Source: Lachnospiraceae bacterium
GTDB lineage: Bacteria > Bacillota > Clostridia > Lachnospirales > Anaerotignaceae
Assembly (NCBI GenBank): GCA_015057875.1
Contig: SVDG01000003.1
Coordinates: forward strand, 1 to 33,383
Reading direction: 5' to 3'
DNA length: 33,383 bases
Shown: piece after piece, positions 23,047 through 31,092 of the stretch
Numbering within the stretch: the first letter of the stretch is position 1
Layout of the letters: each line of letters starts with the position of its first letter
Program-made: the position numbers and the translations under genes
The notes under the pieces: generated by a model
The model's input: only the letters and a program-made list of their open reading frames with translations
Databases searched by the model: none
Told to the model about the DNA's origin: nothing

Positions 23047-24543
23047 TCAATAAAGTGCCTGTGATTCTGAAACTGTAGCCGCATCCGCAACTATTTTGTC
23101 ATATATCCTCAGTCCATAGCCCGATTCGCTGTCTACTATCGTATATTCCGCATTCTGCCCGATAATATCGATCATCTTAAACTGTGCCATGGAGCTGTTT
23201 GCCACATAAACACCTTTATACACAACAAGCTCGCTTACCGTATAGCTTTGTGCCTCCATTCCTGTGCCTTTAAGTATCGTATCCCCAAGCTTGATGCCAT
23301 CGGTAGACTGATTAACGTAAGCAAAACCCTCGTCATAGCCGGTAACACTGATATTTACGAGTTTATCGCCCTCATTGTCTTTTTTGATAACGCTTGTTTC
23401 TCCGACACTTTCAATAACACATTCTATAGGCAGTTTAATGAAGGATTTTTCAACTATGGCTTCGTTGGGTATTTTGAAGCCCTCGTATTTATCCTCGTTT
23501 ATTTTGAAGGTAAGCTCTCTTTCCGAAATAAAATCCGTTATGTCCTTATCCGTAACGAAAATAACAAAGTTTTCACCCTCTTTGGGAGAGATACTGTAAA
23601 TTTCAGCTATTATTATTTTTTCCTCTTCATTTACGGTAGTGTAAAGCTCTTTTGTATCGCCCTTTTTCCAGTCCACGCTTTCGTTTTCGTCAATAAAGGC
23701 TGCTATATACCATGTGTTTGATGAAACTATTTTAAAGAGAGGGTCACCCTCCTTAACATCGCTGGAATGTCTTATATAGCTGACATCATAGCTCATTTTA
23801 AAGTTTTCCTTGGTGATAGATGCCATATTTTCAGGCGTAAACTCGCTTTCAAAACCGTCTGTCCTGTAGGAAACTATACCGCTGAGAGCATTTGTTATAT
23901 AGCTTTTATTTTCGCCAAGCTGAGCCTCATAATTAAGACGCTGGCTCTGAAGCTCCGAAAGGCTCTGGCTTGATTCCGCGACCCATATATTGGTCCTTGC
24001 ATCCATATAGGATACTGCCCTTTCTTTCATATCGTATACACCCGATATATCACCTGAAAGGAATTTATAGGTATGGTCATCAAAAACCGTATCTATCTGT
24101 TTTTCTATATTATTTATATCGCTTGAAAAAACGGAAATATCCGTACGGTTTTTCTGAATATCTATTATGCTTCTGTCTATGGTATCTATCTCTGCCTCTA
24201 TTTTTTCAACCTTGGCAGAATCCTCAACAGAGCATATCACCTTGTTTTTTGCAACCTTTTCATTATCGGTATAGAAATATCTGGGAGTTCCGCTCCTTGT
24301 GCTTGTAACAACACTTTCCTCCCTTATGATAAGTCCTTCTATAGTAGCAGGCAGCATTATCGAACCCATCTCAACAGACTCGACCCTTACAGACGGACGG
24401 GTAGCAAAGCTTATAAGATAGCCCGCCAGATATACCGCAAGGATGAAAAAAGTAACGACCGTAAAGATCTTATATCCGCCTTTAGTGCGTTTTTTTGTAT
24501 GCTTTATTTCTTCGTGATGTTCTTTTTTGCTGTGATGGCCCAA
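23047..24543 (-). CDS. HlyD-like periplasmic-adaptor-fold membrane protein
   Basis: A 498-residue protein with a short basic/histidine-rich cytoplasmic tail (MGHHSKKEHHEEIKHTKKR), one transmembrane helix (about 28-50) and a large extracellular part. After residue 55 comes a lipoyl/barrel-sandwich-like strand region, then a coiled coil near 115-215 (IEAEIDTIDRSI, QSLSELQSQRLNYEAQL), then beta-rich domains. This matches HlyD-family adaptors, but no ABC or RND partner is adjacent. The start is TTG, chosen because GGGGGTGA precedes it and the next methionine would remove the membrane helix. In clostridial genomes such a gene often precedes yggS-sepF, suggesting an envelope or septal role rather than classic efflux; function unproven. 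Confidence 0.75.
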   Translation of the reverse strand: MGHHSKKEHHEEIKHTKKRTKGGYKIFTVVTFFILAVYLAGYLISFATRPSVRVESVEMGSIMLPATIEGLIIREESVVTSTRSGTPRYFYTDNEKVAKNKVICSVEDSAKVEKIEAEIDTIDRSIIDIQKNRTDISVFSSDINNIEKQIDTVFDDHTYKFLSGDISGVYDMKERAVSYMDARTNIWVAESSQSLSELQSQRLNYEAQLGENKSYITNALSGIVSYRTDGFESEFTPENMASITKENFKMSYDVSYIRHSSDVKEGDPLFKIVSSNTWYIAAFIDENESVDWKKGDTKELYTTVNEEEKIIIAEIYSISPKEGENFVIFVTDKDITDFISERELTFKINEDKYEGFKIPNEAIVEKSFIKLPIECVIESVGETSVIKKDNEGDKLVNISVTGYDEGFAYVNQSTDGIKLGDTILKGTGMEAQSYTVSELVVYKGVYVANSSMAQFKMIDIIGQNAEYTIVDSESGYGLRIYDKIVADAATVSESQALY

Positions 24544-24571
24544 TTCGTCACCCCCTTAAGCTTCTTTAACT

Positions 24572-24599
24572 AATATATTATAATATATTTTTTGCTCAA
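24572..24599 (-). promoter_or_regulatory. Candidate promoter for the HlyD-like/yggS/sepF operon
   Basis: On the minus strand TTGAGC (24599-24594) and TATATT (24577-24572) are 16 bases apart in an AT-rich stretch about 30 bases upstream of the TTG start. No convincing terminator is visible after sigF, so readthrough from the spoIIA operon is possible. Confidence 0.45.
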
Positions 24600-24635
24600 G
24601 GTAAATAAAAACAGCCTTTTTTATAAACTTTGCGC

Positions 24636-25355
24636 TTATGCCATATTCCTCCTTATGGTCTCCTTAGCCTTCTTCTCTATGCGGCTTACCTGGACCTGAC
24701 TTATACCTATCTCCCCTGCTATATCTGCCTGGGTACGATCTGAAAAATAACGCATTTTTATTATCCTTCTTTCGTTTTCCGGAAGAGCTGCTACTACCTC
24801 TCTTAAGGCTATTATATCGACCCTTCTTTCCTCATCATCATCTCTGCAGGCAAGCTTATCCACAAGGAAGATGCCGCTTCCGTCATTCTGATAAACGGTC
24901 CTGTTTATGGACTCTATATCCCTGCCCGCCTCAAGGGCTTCCAAAAGGACATCCCGCCTTACGCCAAGGGCATCCGCAAGAGTGCTTAAAGAAGGTGCTT
25001 CTCCGTTTTTCTTTAAAAGTTCCTCCTGCATATACCTTGCCCTTATGTTGAGCTCCTTAAGGGGACGGCTTATTTTTATCATACCGTCATCCCTTAAAAA
25101 TCGTTTTATCTCGCCCATTATCATTGGCACGGCATAGGTTGAAAACTCCACATTATAGCTCATATCGAATTTTTCTATACACTTTAAAAGGCCGATCGCA
25201 CCTATCTGGAAAAGATCCTCCGCATCGGCTCCTCTTTCACGAAATCGCCTTACAATGCTCCATATAAGCCCTGCGTTTTCCTTTATTATAAGCCCCTTTG
25301 CACCCTCATCGCCCTTTTGTGCAAGCAGTATCATATCCCTGACACGTTCATTCAT
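24636..25355 (-). CDS. sigF: Forespore RNA polymerase sigma factor SigF (SpoIIAC)
   Basis: Directs forespore-specific transcription early after asymmetric division. The 239-residue protein has sigma region 2 (DAEDLFQIGAIGLLKCIEKFD, FSTYAVPMIMGEIKRFLRDD), a short region 3, and region 4 with the helix-turn-helix RTQADIAGEIGISQVQVSRIEKKA. SigG is close in sequence, but the position third in the SpoIIAA-SpoIIAB-sigma operon identifies SigF. It follows spoIIAB by 11 bases, with AAGGTGG before its ATG. It is held inactive by SpoIIAB until SpoIIAA is dephosphorylated. Confidence 0.96.
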   Translation of the reverse strand: MNERVRDMILLAQKGDEGAKGLIIKENAGLIWSIVRRFRERGADAEDLFQIGAIGLLKCIEKFDMSYNVEFSTYAVPMIMGEIKRFLRDDGMIKISRPLKELNIRARYMQEELLKKNGEAPSLSTLADALGVRRDVLLEALEAGRDIESINRTVYQNDGSGIFLVDKLACRDDDEERRVDIIALREVVAALPENERRIIKMRYFSDRTQADIAGEIGISQVQVSRIEKKAKETIRRNMA

Positions 25356-25366
25356 AGACTACCACC

Positions 25367-25780
25367 TTAAACTTCCTTCATAAGCCTTACCGTGGTGCCT
25401 TTATCCCTTTCGCTTTCAACCTCAACCAAGTCCATAAAGCTTTCCATTACCGTAAAGCCAAGACCCGACCTTTCTTCCGAAGCCTTTGTTGTAAACATCG
25501 GCTCCATTGCTTTTTTTATATCGTCAATACCGCATCCTCTGTCCTCAATTTCTATGTATACCTTTCTTTCTTCGCTCCTCAGCCTTAAAAAAACATCTCC
25601 CGCCTTACCGTCATAGCCGTGGATGACCGCATTTGTAACAGCCTCCGATACTGCCGTTTTTATATCGGAAAGTGTGTCAACATCAGGGTCAAGCCCTAAC
25701 ACAAATGCCGATACCACAAGCCTTGCAAGGCTTTCGTTTAAAGAAAGTGCGGGAAAAGTTACCTCCATCCAGTTTTTCAT
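25367..25780 (-). CDS. spoIIAB: Anti-sigma F factor SpoIIAB (serine kinase)
   Basis: GHKL-fold kinase that binds SigF and phosphorylates SpoIIAA. About 137 residues; N box EAVTNAVIHGY, G1 box DRGCGIDD and G2 box SGLGFTVM are clear. I start at the second ATG (25780), which has GGAGGA 6 bases upstream and lies 2 bases after the spoIIAA stop; the ATG two codons earlier almost abuts the ribosome binding site and would overlap spoIIAA by 4 bases. Confidence 0.96.
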   Translation of the reverse strand: MKNWMEVTFPALSLNESLARLVVSAFVLGLDPDVDTLSDIKTAVSEAVTNAVIHGYDGKAGDVFLRLRSEERKVYIEIEDRGCGIDDIKKAMEPMFTTKASEERSGLGFTVMESFMDLVEVESERDKGTTVRLMKEV

Positions 25781-25782
25781 GA

Positions 25783-26100
25783 TCATTCCTCCCCGTAGCT
25801 TATATCTACTACCCTTTCAAGACCGGATAGCTTTATCATTTTTGAAAACTCTTTCTTTACCCCTGTTACCAAAAGGCAACCGCCGAGGCTTTTTACAAGC
25901 CTGAGCCTGCCCATAACAAAGCCTAAAGCCGAACTATCCATAAAAGTAACGCCGCTTAAGTCGATCTCCATGTCCCTCAGTCTTCTTTCTATAAACTCCT
26001 TATCCGTCCTGTATCTTGCGTGCTCACAGCTATGATGGTCTATATCCCCCGTAAGCCTTACCACAAGGACATTGCTCTTTATGCCGAAAGCTACTTCCAT
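25783..26100 (-). CDS. spoIIAA: Anti-anti-sigma factor SpoIIAA
   Basis: A 105-residue STAS-domain protein. Once dephosphorylated by SpoIIE it displaces SpoIIAB from SigF in the forespore. The phosphorylated serine is Ser57 in FMDSSALGFVMGR, matching Ser58 of Bacillus. GGAGGAGAG precedes the ATG. It is the first gene of the operon, with a candidate sigma-H promoter about 45 bases upstream. Confidence 0.96.
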   Translation of the reverse strand: MEVAFGIKSNVLVVRLTGDIDHHSCEHARYRTDKEFIERRLRDMEIDLSGVTFMDSSALGFVMGRLRLVKSLGGCLLVTGVKKEFSKMIKLSGLERVVDISYGEE

Positions 26101-26145
26101 AAAAATCTCTCCTCCCGGTTTTTTACAAATAAACTATACTTTAAA

Positions 26146-26177
26146 TTATTCCCCGTTTCTTTAAAAACAATTCCAAA
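26146..26177 (-). promoter_or_regulatory. Candidate sigma-H promoter of the spoIIA operon
   Basis: On the minus strand TTTGGAATT (26177-26169) approximates the sigma-H -35 (RnAGGAwww, one mismatch in the core). GGGGAATAA (26154-26146) matches the -10 (RnnGAATww). The spacer is 14 bases. The spoIIA operon of Bacillus is known to be sigma-H and Spo0A dependent. I found no clear Spo0A box. Confidence 0.45.
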
Positions 26178-26186
26178 AATTAGTAC

Positions 26187-26220
26187 AAAAAAAGCGGAAA
26201 CCGTTAAGATTTCCGCTTTT
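26187..26220 (-). terminator. Terminator after the STAND/SARP regulator
   Basis: An 11-bp perfect stem (26190-26200 with 26210-26220, arms AAAAGCGGAAA/TTTCCGCTTTT) and a 9-base loop are followed by a U run on the minus strand. It lies 21 bases after the regulator's stop and abuts the spoIIA promoter, insulating it. Confidence 0.9.
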
Positions 26221-26241
26221 TTGATATTTATTCATTTTTGT

Positions 26242-28995
26242 TTATCTTTTTCCGACAGCCTTTATAATGGCACCGTAACCTTCCTTATCAAGCACATCAA
26301 GTGCCTCCTTTGAAAGATTCTGACATTTTCTTGAAAGAGGTGCGATAAAAGCACCCTCTGCACCGCCGAAGGCATCGCCCTTTATCCAGCTTAACACCTT
26401 AAGGGCATTGTCTGCGTTTTTATTTTTTATAAACTCGTCCTCAGCCATACGGAAATACTCATAATCCGTACCTACTGCCGTTTTATCTATGCTGTAGGCA
26501 TTATCCGAAAATGTTATTGCCTCACTTTCGCTTACTGCCTTTCTTAAGTTATACATCGTTGTGTTAAAAATAGGCGTAAGGGCCTTTGTAGGCGCCTCCT
26601 CCCACACGTTTTCTATTATCCTGTTTTTGCTTACCCCCTCGCCGTCCATATAAACAAGGTAGGCCATTATATCCCTTGCCTTTGTTGTACGCCATTTTAC
26701 CTCTTTATCCAAGCCTGACCATACTCTGAACTTACCGAATACCTCGGCATAGGCCATTTTGTTTTCAAGCGCACACTTAATGAAGACCTGCTCAAGATTT
26801 TTTATCGTATCCTCTCTTTCGCTTAGGAGTATCAGCACTTTAAGCTTGCTTCTGTCTATATCGCTCAAACCGCTTGCCTCGGGGGCATTGTCGCTTACCC
26901 AGCTTATATACTGCTCCGCCTTAAGCCTCTCGCCCTTCTTGATACAGTAAAGGGCAATATCCATAACAAGGTTTACAAAAAATACATTAAGCATACCGCC
27001 GCTTTCCTCGATTATAAGGTCAACAACGGGCATTATTTTATCAACATCGTTCCTATCCACAAGTATCTTTATGTAAATACAAAGGCATTCCACCCCGGAT
27101 GCAAAATCCAGAGCATTTATGTCAGAAGTAAGTGACATAAAGCGTTCACTTGTTTCCTTTGAAAGAGATGCATCATAAAGCTCTTTTATTATGCCGAAAT
27201 ATGTATTGTAAAGGGCGTGGTTTTTAAGCGGCTCCATATAAGCCCCTACAAAGCCTATGCATTCTTTTATGCCTTGTATGGAGGTCCTTTCACCAAATAC
27301 CTCTTCATAGAGTGCTATTTTAAGATACTGAAGCTCTCCGTACCATATTTCTCCCGTTATGCCGCTTTCAACAAGCTCTCTTTTGCATTTTTCAAACTCC
27401 TGCGAAGCCTTTTTCCTGTCACCTATTATATGCAGGGCACTTAAGCCGTACATATATATCTCACTTCGTTTTTTTATCCAGTAATCCTCTTTTTCGTTCT
27501 CCTTGCTCTTTTCATAGGCATAAACTGCCCTAGCAAGGCGTTTTGAAAAATAATACACGCATACAGAAAGGCGTTCGTAAAGCTTTTTGACCCTTAAATC
27601 ACCCTTTACGGAGCTTTTTTCCATACCACGCAGACAGATGTTATAGGCCTCGTTAAACTCGCCCATATCGTTAAGGACGCTTATTTTCTCTGCGTCTATG
27701 AAATAACCGTATAAAAGCGGATGCTCGCCTCTTGCTTTTTCCGCTTCGTTTATTACAGAAAGGGCCTCTTTAAGATATGATGTATTCCTTAAGGCTCTTG
27801 ATGTAAAAACTGCGGAATATATAAACCTTGTATCGTAAGGGTGGGATCTGAAATACTCAAAAGCCTTAAGCACAAGGCTGTAGCCTCTGCTGTAATCGCC
27901 TCTTAAAACAGATAAAGCACCGTCAACGGCATAAACTCCATAGCCCTTTTCATCAAGGGGGGCTATAAAGCTTAAAGTCTTATCCAGAAAATCAAGCTCG
28001 CCATCATCAAGCAGTTTAAAGCCTGACTTATCAAGGCAAAGAGCGGCCTCCTCCCTTTTACCCAGAAGCATACAGTATTTAATAAAGCTGATGCTGTCCT
28101 CTGTTTCATCGTAATAGGAGAGCAGTCTTTCATTCACAAGCTTCTTAGGAAGACCTACCCTTTCCGCAGCAGCGGCCTTAAGCATAGGATGAAGAGCAAA
28201 GCTGTTATCGGAAAATGTCGCAAAAAAGCTTCCACGCATATCTTCCGCTATCCTTATACCGTATTCCGCACCATAAAGATATTCGCAAAGGCCAAAGGGT
28301 ATATCATCTATAAGCACCGTATCGGAAACAAGGCGTTTTTTATCGCTTTCAAGCTTTTCGTAAACGTTTTTAAAAATATATGAAAGGGCCATATCTCTGC
28401 CCACCGCATAGCTTTTTGATACCGCCATAAAGCCTGCCGCAGCCGCATAGCCACCTATCTCGCGGATAAGGGCATCATCGTCTGTACCTGTTATGCTCGC
28501 AGCCTCTTTATCGGTAAGCCGGAAGGCAGTATTATCAATAAAAACTCCGTCTTTTTTAATAAATGTATCATAAACAGCAGGTAAAAAAACGCGTGAGCTT
28601 ACGATAAGCTGTACGTTTTCCGCCTCGGCAAAGCTCATAAAAAGCTCCTCATCAAAGAAGTTATCCATATCGTCTATTATAAGGGTATAGCCTTTAAGGT
28701 GCTTGTTAAGGGCATTTGTTATATCCTGCTTATCCTCTGTTTCGGCTAAAAATCTTTCGCCGAGGATATCCTTTATTTTTTCGGTACTATCGTATTTTGT
28801 AACGCTTGACCAGTATACCTTTTCCTTTTTAAGGGCATAGCTTAAAAGAGCCAGCGTTTTGCCGCAGCCCGCATCTGCACATACATATATGTTTTTTCGT
28901 CCTGCCGATTCAATAATGCTCATGATCCCTTCCCTTTCAACATAAAAGGGAGGAAGGGAAGGCAGCTTCTCTCTTGGGTTTAAAGTTTTTTCCAA
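26242..28995 (-). CDS. Large STAND-type ATPase regulator with SARP-like winged helix
   Basis: A 917-residue putative transcription activator. It has an N-terminal P-loop (CADAGCGKT, residues 42-50 counting from the upstream GTG) and a Walker B-like YTLIIDDMDNF, then a helical MalT/LuxR-type STAND region and a long helical repeat (TPR-like) middle. Near residues 756-840 is a winged helix of SARP/OmpR type (FRVWSGLDKEVKWRTTKARD, then the KNRIIENVWEE and TTMYNLRKAVSE helices). Only a short BTAD-like tail follows. I start at TTG (28995), preceded by AGAGGTGAT, which matches the anti-Shine-Dalgarno better than the site before the GTG at 29004. It diverges from an ABC exporter, its probable target by context. 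A promoter with a dyad in its spacer precedes it. Ligand unknown. Confidence 0.8.
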   Translation of the reverse strand: MEKTLNPREKLPSLPPFYVEREGIMSIIESAGRKNIYVCADAGCGKTLALLSYALKKEKVYWSSVTKYDSTEKIKDILGERFLAETEDKQDITNALNKHLKGYTLIIDDMDNFFDEELFMSFAEAENVQLIVSSRVFLPAVYDTFIKKDGVFIDNTAFRLTDKEAASITGTDDDALIREIGGYAAAAGFMAVSKSYAVGRDMALSYIFKNVYEKLESDKKRLVSDTVLIDDIPFGLCEYLYGAEYGIRIAEDMRGSFFATFSDNSFALHPMLKAAAAERVGLPKKLVNERLLSYYDETEDSISFIKYCMLLGKREEAALCLDKSGFKLLDDGELDFLDKTLSFIAPLDEKGYGVYAVDGALSVLRGDYSRGYSLVLKAFEYFRSHPYDTRFIYSAVFTSRALRNTSYLKEALSVINEAEKARGEHPLLYGYFIDAEKISVLNDMGEFNEAYNICLRGMEKSSVKGDLRVKKLYERLSVCVYYFSKRLARAVYAYEKSKENEKEDYWIKKRSEIYMYGLSALHIIGDRKKASQEFEKCKRELVESGITGEIWYGELQYLKIALYEEVFGERTSIQGIKECIGFVGAYMEPLKNHALYNTYFGIIKELYDASLSKETSERFMSLTSDINALDFASGVECLCIYIKILVDRNDVDKIMPVVDLIIEESGGMLNVFFVNLVMDIALYCIKKGERLKAEQYISWVSDNAPEASGLSDIDRSKLKVLILLSEREDTIKNLEQVFIKCALENKMAYAEVFGKFRVWSGLDKEVKWRTTKARDIMAYLVYMDGEGVSKNRIIENVWEEAPTKALTPIFNTTMYNLRKAVSESEAITFSDNAYSIDKTAVGTDYEYFRMAEDEFIKNKNADNALKVLSWIKGDAFGGAEGAFIAPLSRKCQNLSKEALDVLDKEGYGAIIKAVGKR

Positions 28996-29025
28996 GACTA
29001 TCACCTCTTTTAAACTATTAGTTAT

Positions 29026-29054
29026 ATTTTAAGACAGTTGTAAACTGCTGTCAA
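29026..29054 (-). promoter_or_regulatory. Promoter of the STAND/SARP gene with a dyad in the spacer
   Basis: On the minus strand consensus TTGACA (29054-29049) and TAAAAT (29031-29026) have a 17-base spacer. The spacer contains the inverted repeat CAGTT-N3-AACTG (29035-29047), ideally placed for a regulator. On the + strand a TAAAAT at 29112-29117 could serve the exporter, but its -35 is poor, as expected for an activated promoter. Confidence 0.6.
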
Positions 29055-29151
29055 ACCTTTAAAGCTGTGCATATATGCTCTTTTTTTCTTTTTATTAAAT
29101 GCAAAATATGTTAAAATCATTTGTATATTTAAAGCACAAGGAGATCTATCA

Positions 29152-30876
29152 ATGATACGCAGATTTATATCTTACTATAAACCGCATAAGAAGCTGTTTT
29201 TTCTGGATATGCTGGCTTCTTTTTTAATGGCGCTTATAAGCATTTCCTACCCTATCGTTACCCGCACCATGCTTAACGACCTTATACCCAACCGCAAATA
29301 TCAGCTTATAATCGCATTCGGGCTGTTTTTGCTTTTTATGTATGTTATCCGTGCCCTTTTAAACTTTTTCATACAGTATGAGGGACATATGATGGGCGTA
29401 AATATGCAGGCACAGATGCGCCGCGATATGTTCCGTCACCTTGAAAAGCTGCCCTACAGATTTTTTGACAGCCACGAAACGGGTAAAATAATGAGCAGGC
29501 TTACAAACGACCTTATGGACATAAGCGAGCTTGCACACCACGGCCCCGAAAGCGTTATAATATGCACTTTTTCAATAATTGCATCGTTTATTTATCTCGC
29601 TACGATAAATATTTATCTTACCCTTATAATCTTCCTTTGCGTGCCTGCGCTTATAATCATAGCCGCGTCCCTTCGTACAAAAATGCTTAATGCCTTTATG
29701 CAGACCCGCCGTTCATTAGGCGAGATAAATGCTTCTATTGAAAGCAGTATATCCGGCATAAGGGTAACAAAGGCGTTCACAAACGCAGATAAAGAGCAGG
29801 AAAAATTTGAGGTGGGAAACTCCCTCTTTATTTCCGCAAGAAAAAAAGCCTATCACTCTATGGGTATATTCCACAGCGGTACAAGCTTTATAACAGATGT
29901 GTTTAATGTAATAGTGCTTATAGCAGGCGGACTTTTCCTTTACCGCGGAAGCATTACATTTGCGGATTATTCGGCGTTTATCGTGTCGATAAATCTTTTC
30001 CTTAACCCTGTTACGACTCTTATCAATTTTATGGAGATGTTCCAGAACGGTATAACAGGATTCCAGAGATTTATTGAGATAATGGACGAGGAGCCTGAAA
30101 AGGACTTGCCTGATGCCTGTGATATTGAAAACATAGAAGGCAATATTTCGTTTAAAAATGTTACCTACAGCTATGGCGAGGAGGGCGATGTGCTTAAAGA
30201 CGTAAGCCTTGAGATAAAAAAAGGCTCTACCTTTGCTCTCGTTGGGCCAAGCGGAGGAGGAAAGACCACTATCTGTCACCTTATACCGAGGTTTTATCCG
30301 CTTACGGAGGGGCAGATACTTATTGACGGAGTGGATATAAAAAACATATCCATGACTTCACTCAGGCGTAATATCGGTATCGTTCAGCAGGATATATATC
30401 TCTTTAACGCAAGCATCCGCGACAATATCCTCTACGGCAGGCTTGATGCAACCGATGAGGAGGTAATAGAGGCCGCAAAACGGGCTAATATACACGATTA
30501 TGTTATGTCACTTGAAAAGGGGTATGACACAGTTATAGGCGAGCGTGGTGTAAGGCTCAGCGGCGGGCAGAAGCAGAGGCTTTCTATCGCCCGCGTGTTC
30601 CTTAAAAATCCGCCTATACTGATACTTGATGAAGCTACAAGTGCTTTGGATAATACGACCGAGATACTTATACAGCAAGCCCTCGATGAGCTCTGTAAAG
30701 GACGTACGACCCTCGTTGTTGCACATAGGCTTTCAACTATTAAAAATGCCGATAAAATAGCCGTTATATCAAAAGGCAATATTATAGAACAAGGTACACA
30801 TAACGAGCTAATGAACGAAGACGGGCTCTATAAAAAACTATATAGCCAGCAGTTCAGAGAAAGCGATATTGAATAG
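29152..30876 (+). CDS. ABC exporter half-transporter (membrane domain + ATPase)
   Basis: A 574-residue type IV ABC exporter of the MsbA/YknV class, working as a dimer. About six hydrophobic helices lie in residues 15-300, including two coupling-helix regions. The nucleotide-binding domain has Walker A GPSGGGKTT (365-373), the Q loop QQDIYLFNASIRDNI, the signature LSGGQKQR, Walker B PILILDEATSALDN and the H-loop histidine in VVAHRLSTI. CAAGGAG is 8 bases before the ATG. It is a single half-gene without a paired partner, so a homodimer is likely. Substrate unknown; the divergent STAND/SARP gene is the obvious candidate regulator. Five bases after the stop the inverted hairpin element begins. 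Confidence 0.93.
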   Translation: MIRRFISYYKPHKKLFFLDMLASFLMALISISYPIVTRTMLNDLIPNRKYQLIIAFGLFLLFMYVIRALLNFFIQYEGHMMGVNMQAQMRRDMFRHLEKLPYRFFDSHETGKIMSRLTNDLMDISELAHHGPESVIICTFSIIASFIYLATINIYLTLIIFLCVPALIIIAASLRTKMLNAFMQTRRSLGEINASIESSISGIRVTKAFTNADKEQEKFEVGNSLFISARKKAYHSMGIFHSGTSFITDVFNVIVLIAGGLFLYRGSITFADYSAFIVSINLFLNPVTTLINFMEMFQNGITGFQRFIEIMDEEPEKDLPDACDIENIEGNISFKNVTYSYGEEGDVLKDVSLEIKKGSTFALVGPSGGGKTTICHLIPRFYPLTEGQILIDGVDIKNISMTSLRRNIGIVQQDIYLFNASIRDNILYGRLDATDEEVIEAAKRANIHDYVMSLEKGYDTVIGERGVRLSGGQKQRLSIARVFLKNPPILILDEATSALDNTTEILIQQALDELCKGRTTLVVAHRLSTIKNADKIAVISKGNIIEQGTHNELMNEDGLYKKLYSQQFRESDIE

Positions 30877-30880
30877 AACC

Positions 30881-30960
30881 TTAGGGGCTCTGCCCCCGAT
30901 ACCCCCGCAAGCCTTTAAAAAGGCTTGACCTAAATTTTAATTTGCAAAGCTTTGCTTTGC
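30881..30960 (+). repeat. Three-hairpin repeat unit, copy A
   Basis: Hairpin 1: GGGGC-TCT-GCCCC (30884-30896). Hairpin 2: a 9-bp perfect stem at 30908-30916 and 30919-30927. A 16-base linker follows. Hairpin 3: GCAAAGC-TTT-GCTTTGC (30944-30960). It is homologous to copy B on the opposite strand, with compensatory changes in all three stems. No open reading frame or protein signal is present. Confidence 0.85.
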
Positions 30961-30963
30961 GTT

Positions 30964-31009
30964 AAAACCAAAGGGCTACCCCTTTTAATAGGGGTAGCCC
31001 TTGGTTTTT
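30964..31009. terminator. Strong bidirectional terminator between exporter and sensor kinase
   Basis: A long stem with one bulge (30964-30982 with 30991-31008) contains the 12-bp core AAGGGCTACCCC/GGGGTAGCCCTT, with loop TTTTAATA and A/T runs on both sides. It is exactly central between repeat copies A and B and serves both convergent genes. Confidence 0.9.
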
Positions 31010-31011
31010 AA

Positions 31012-31090
31012 GCGGAACAAAGTTCCGCAAGTCAAAGTTTGGATTGAACCTTTTCAAAGGTTCACAGGGTTTGGGACAGCGTCCCAAGGG
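31012..31090 (-). repeat. Three-hairpin repeat unit, copy B (inverted)
   Basis: Read on the minus strand: hairpin 1 TTGGGAC-GCT-GTCCCAA (31087-31071), hairpin 2 a 9-bp stem (31064-31045), a 16-base linker, hairpin 3 GCGGAAC-TTT-GTTCCGC (31028-31012). Against copy A, hairpins 2 and 3 with their linker align without gaps over 53 bases, with 35 identical and 18 different, all transitions. It ends 2 bases from the sensor kinase stop. Confidence 0.85.
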
Positions 31091-31092
31091 TT

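Noticed and set aside
29069-29078. GCATATATGC palindrome in the STAND/SARP-exporter gap as an operator
   Set aside because: A 10-base AT-rich palindrome is likely by chance and is not aligned with a promoter element, unlike the dyad at 29035-29047.
30877-31092. CRISPR-like array of short repeats
   Set aside because: The repeats are hairpins of differing sequence in inverted arrangement, not direct repeats with unique spacers, and no cas genes are present.
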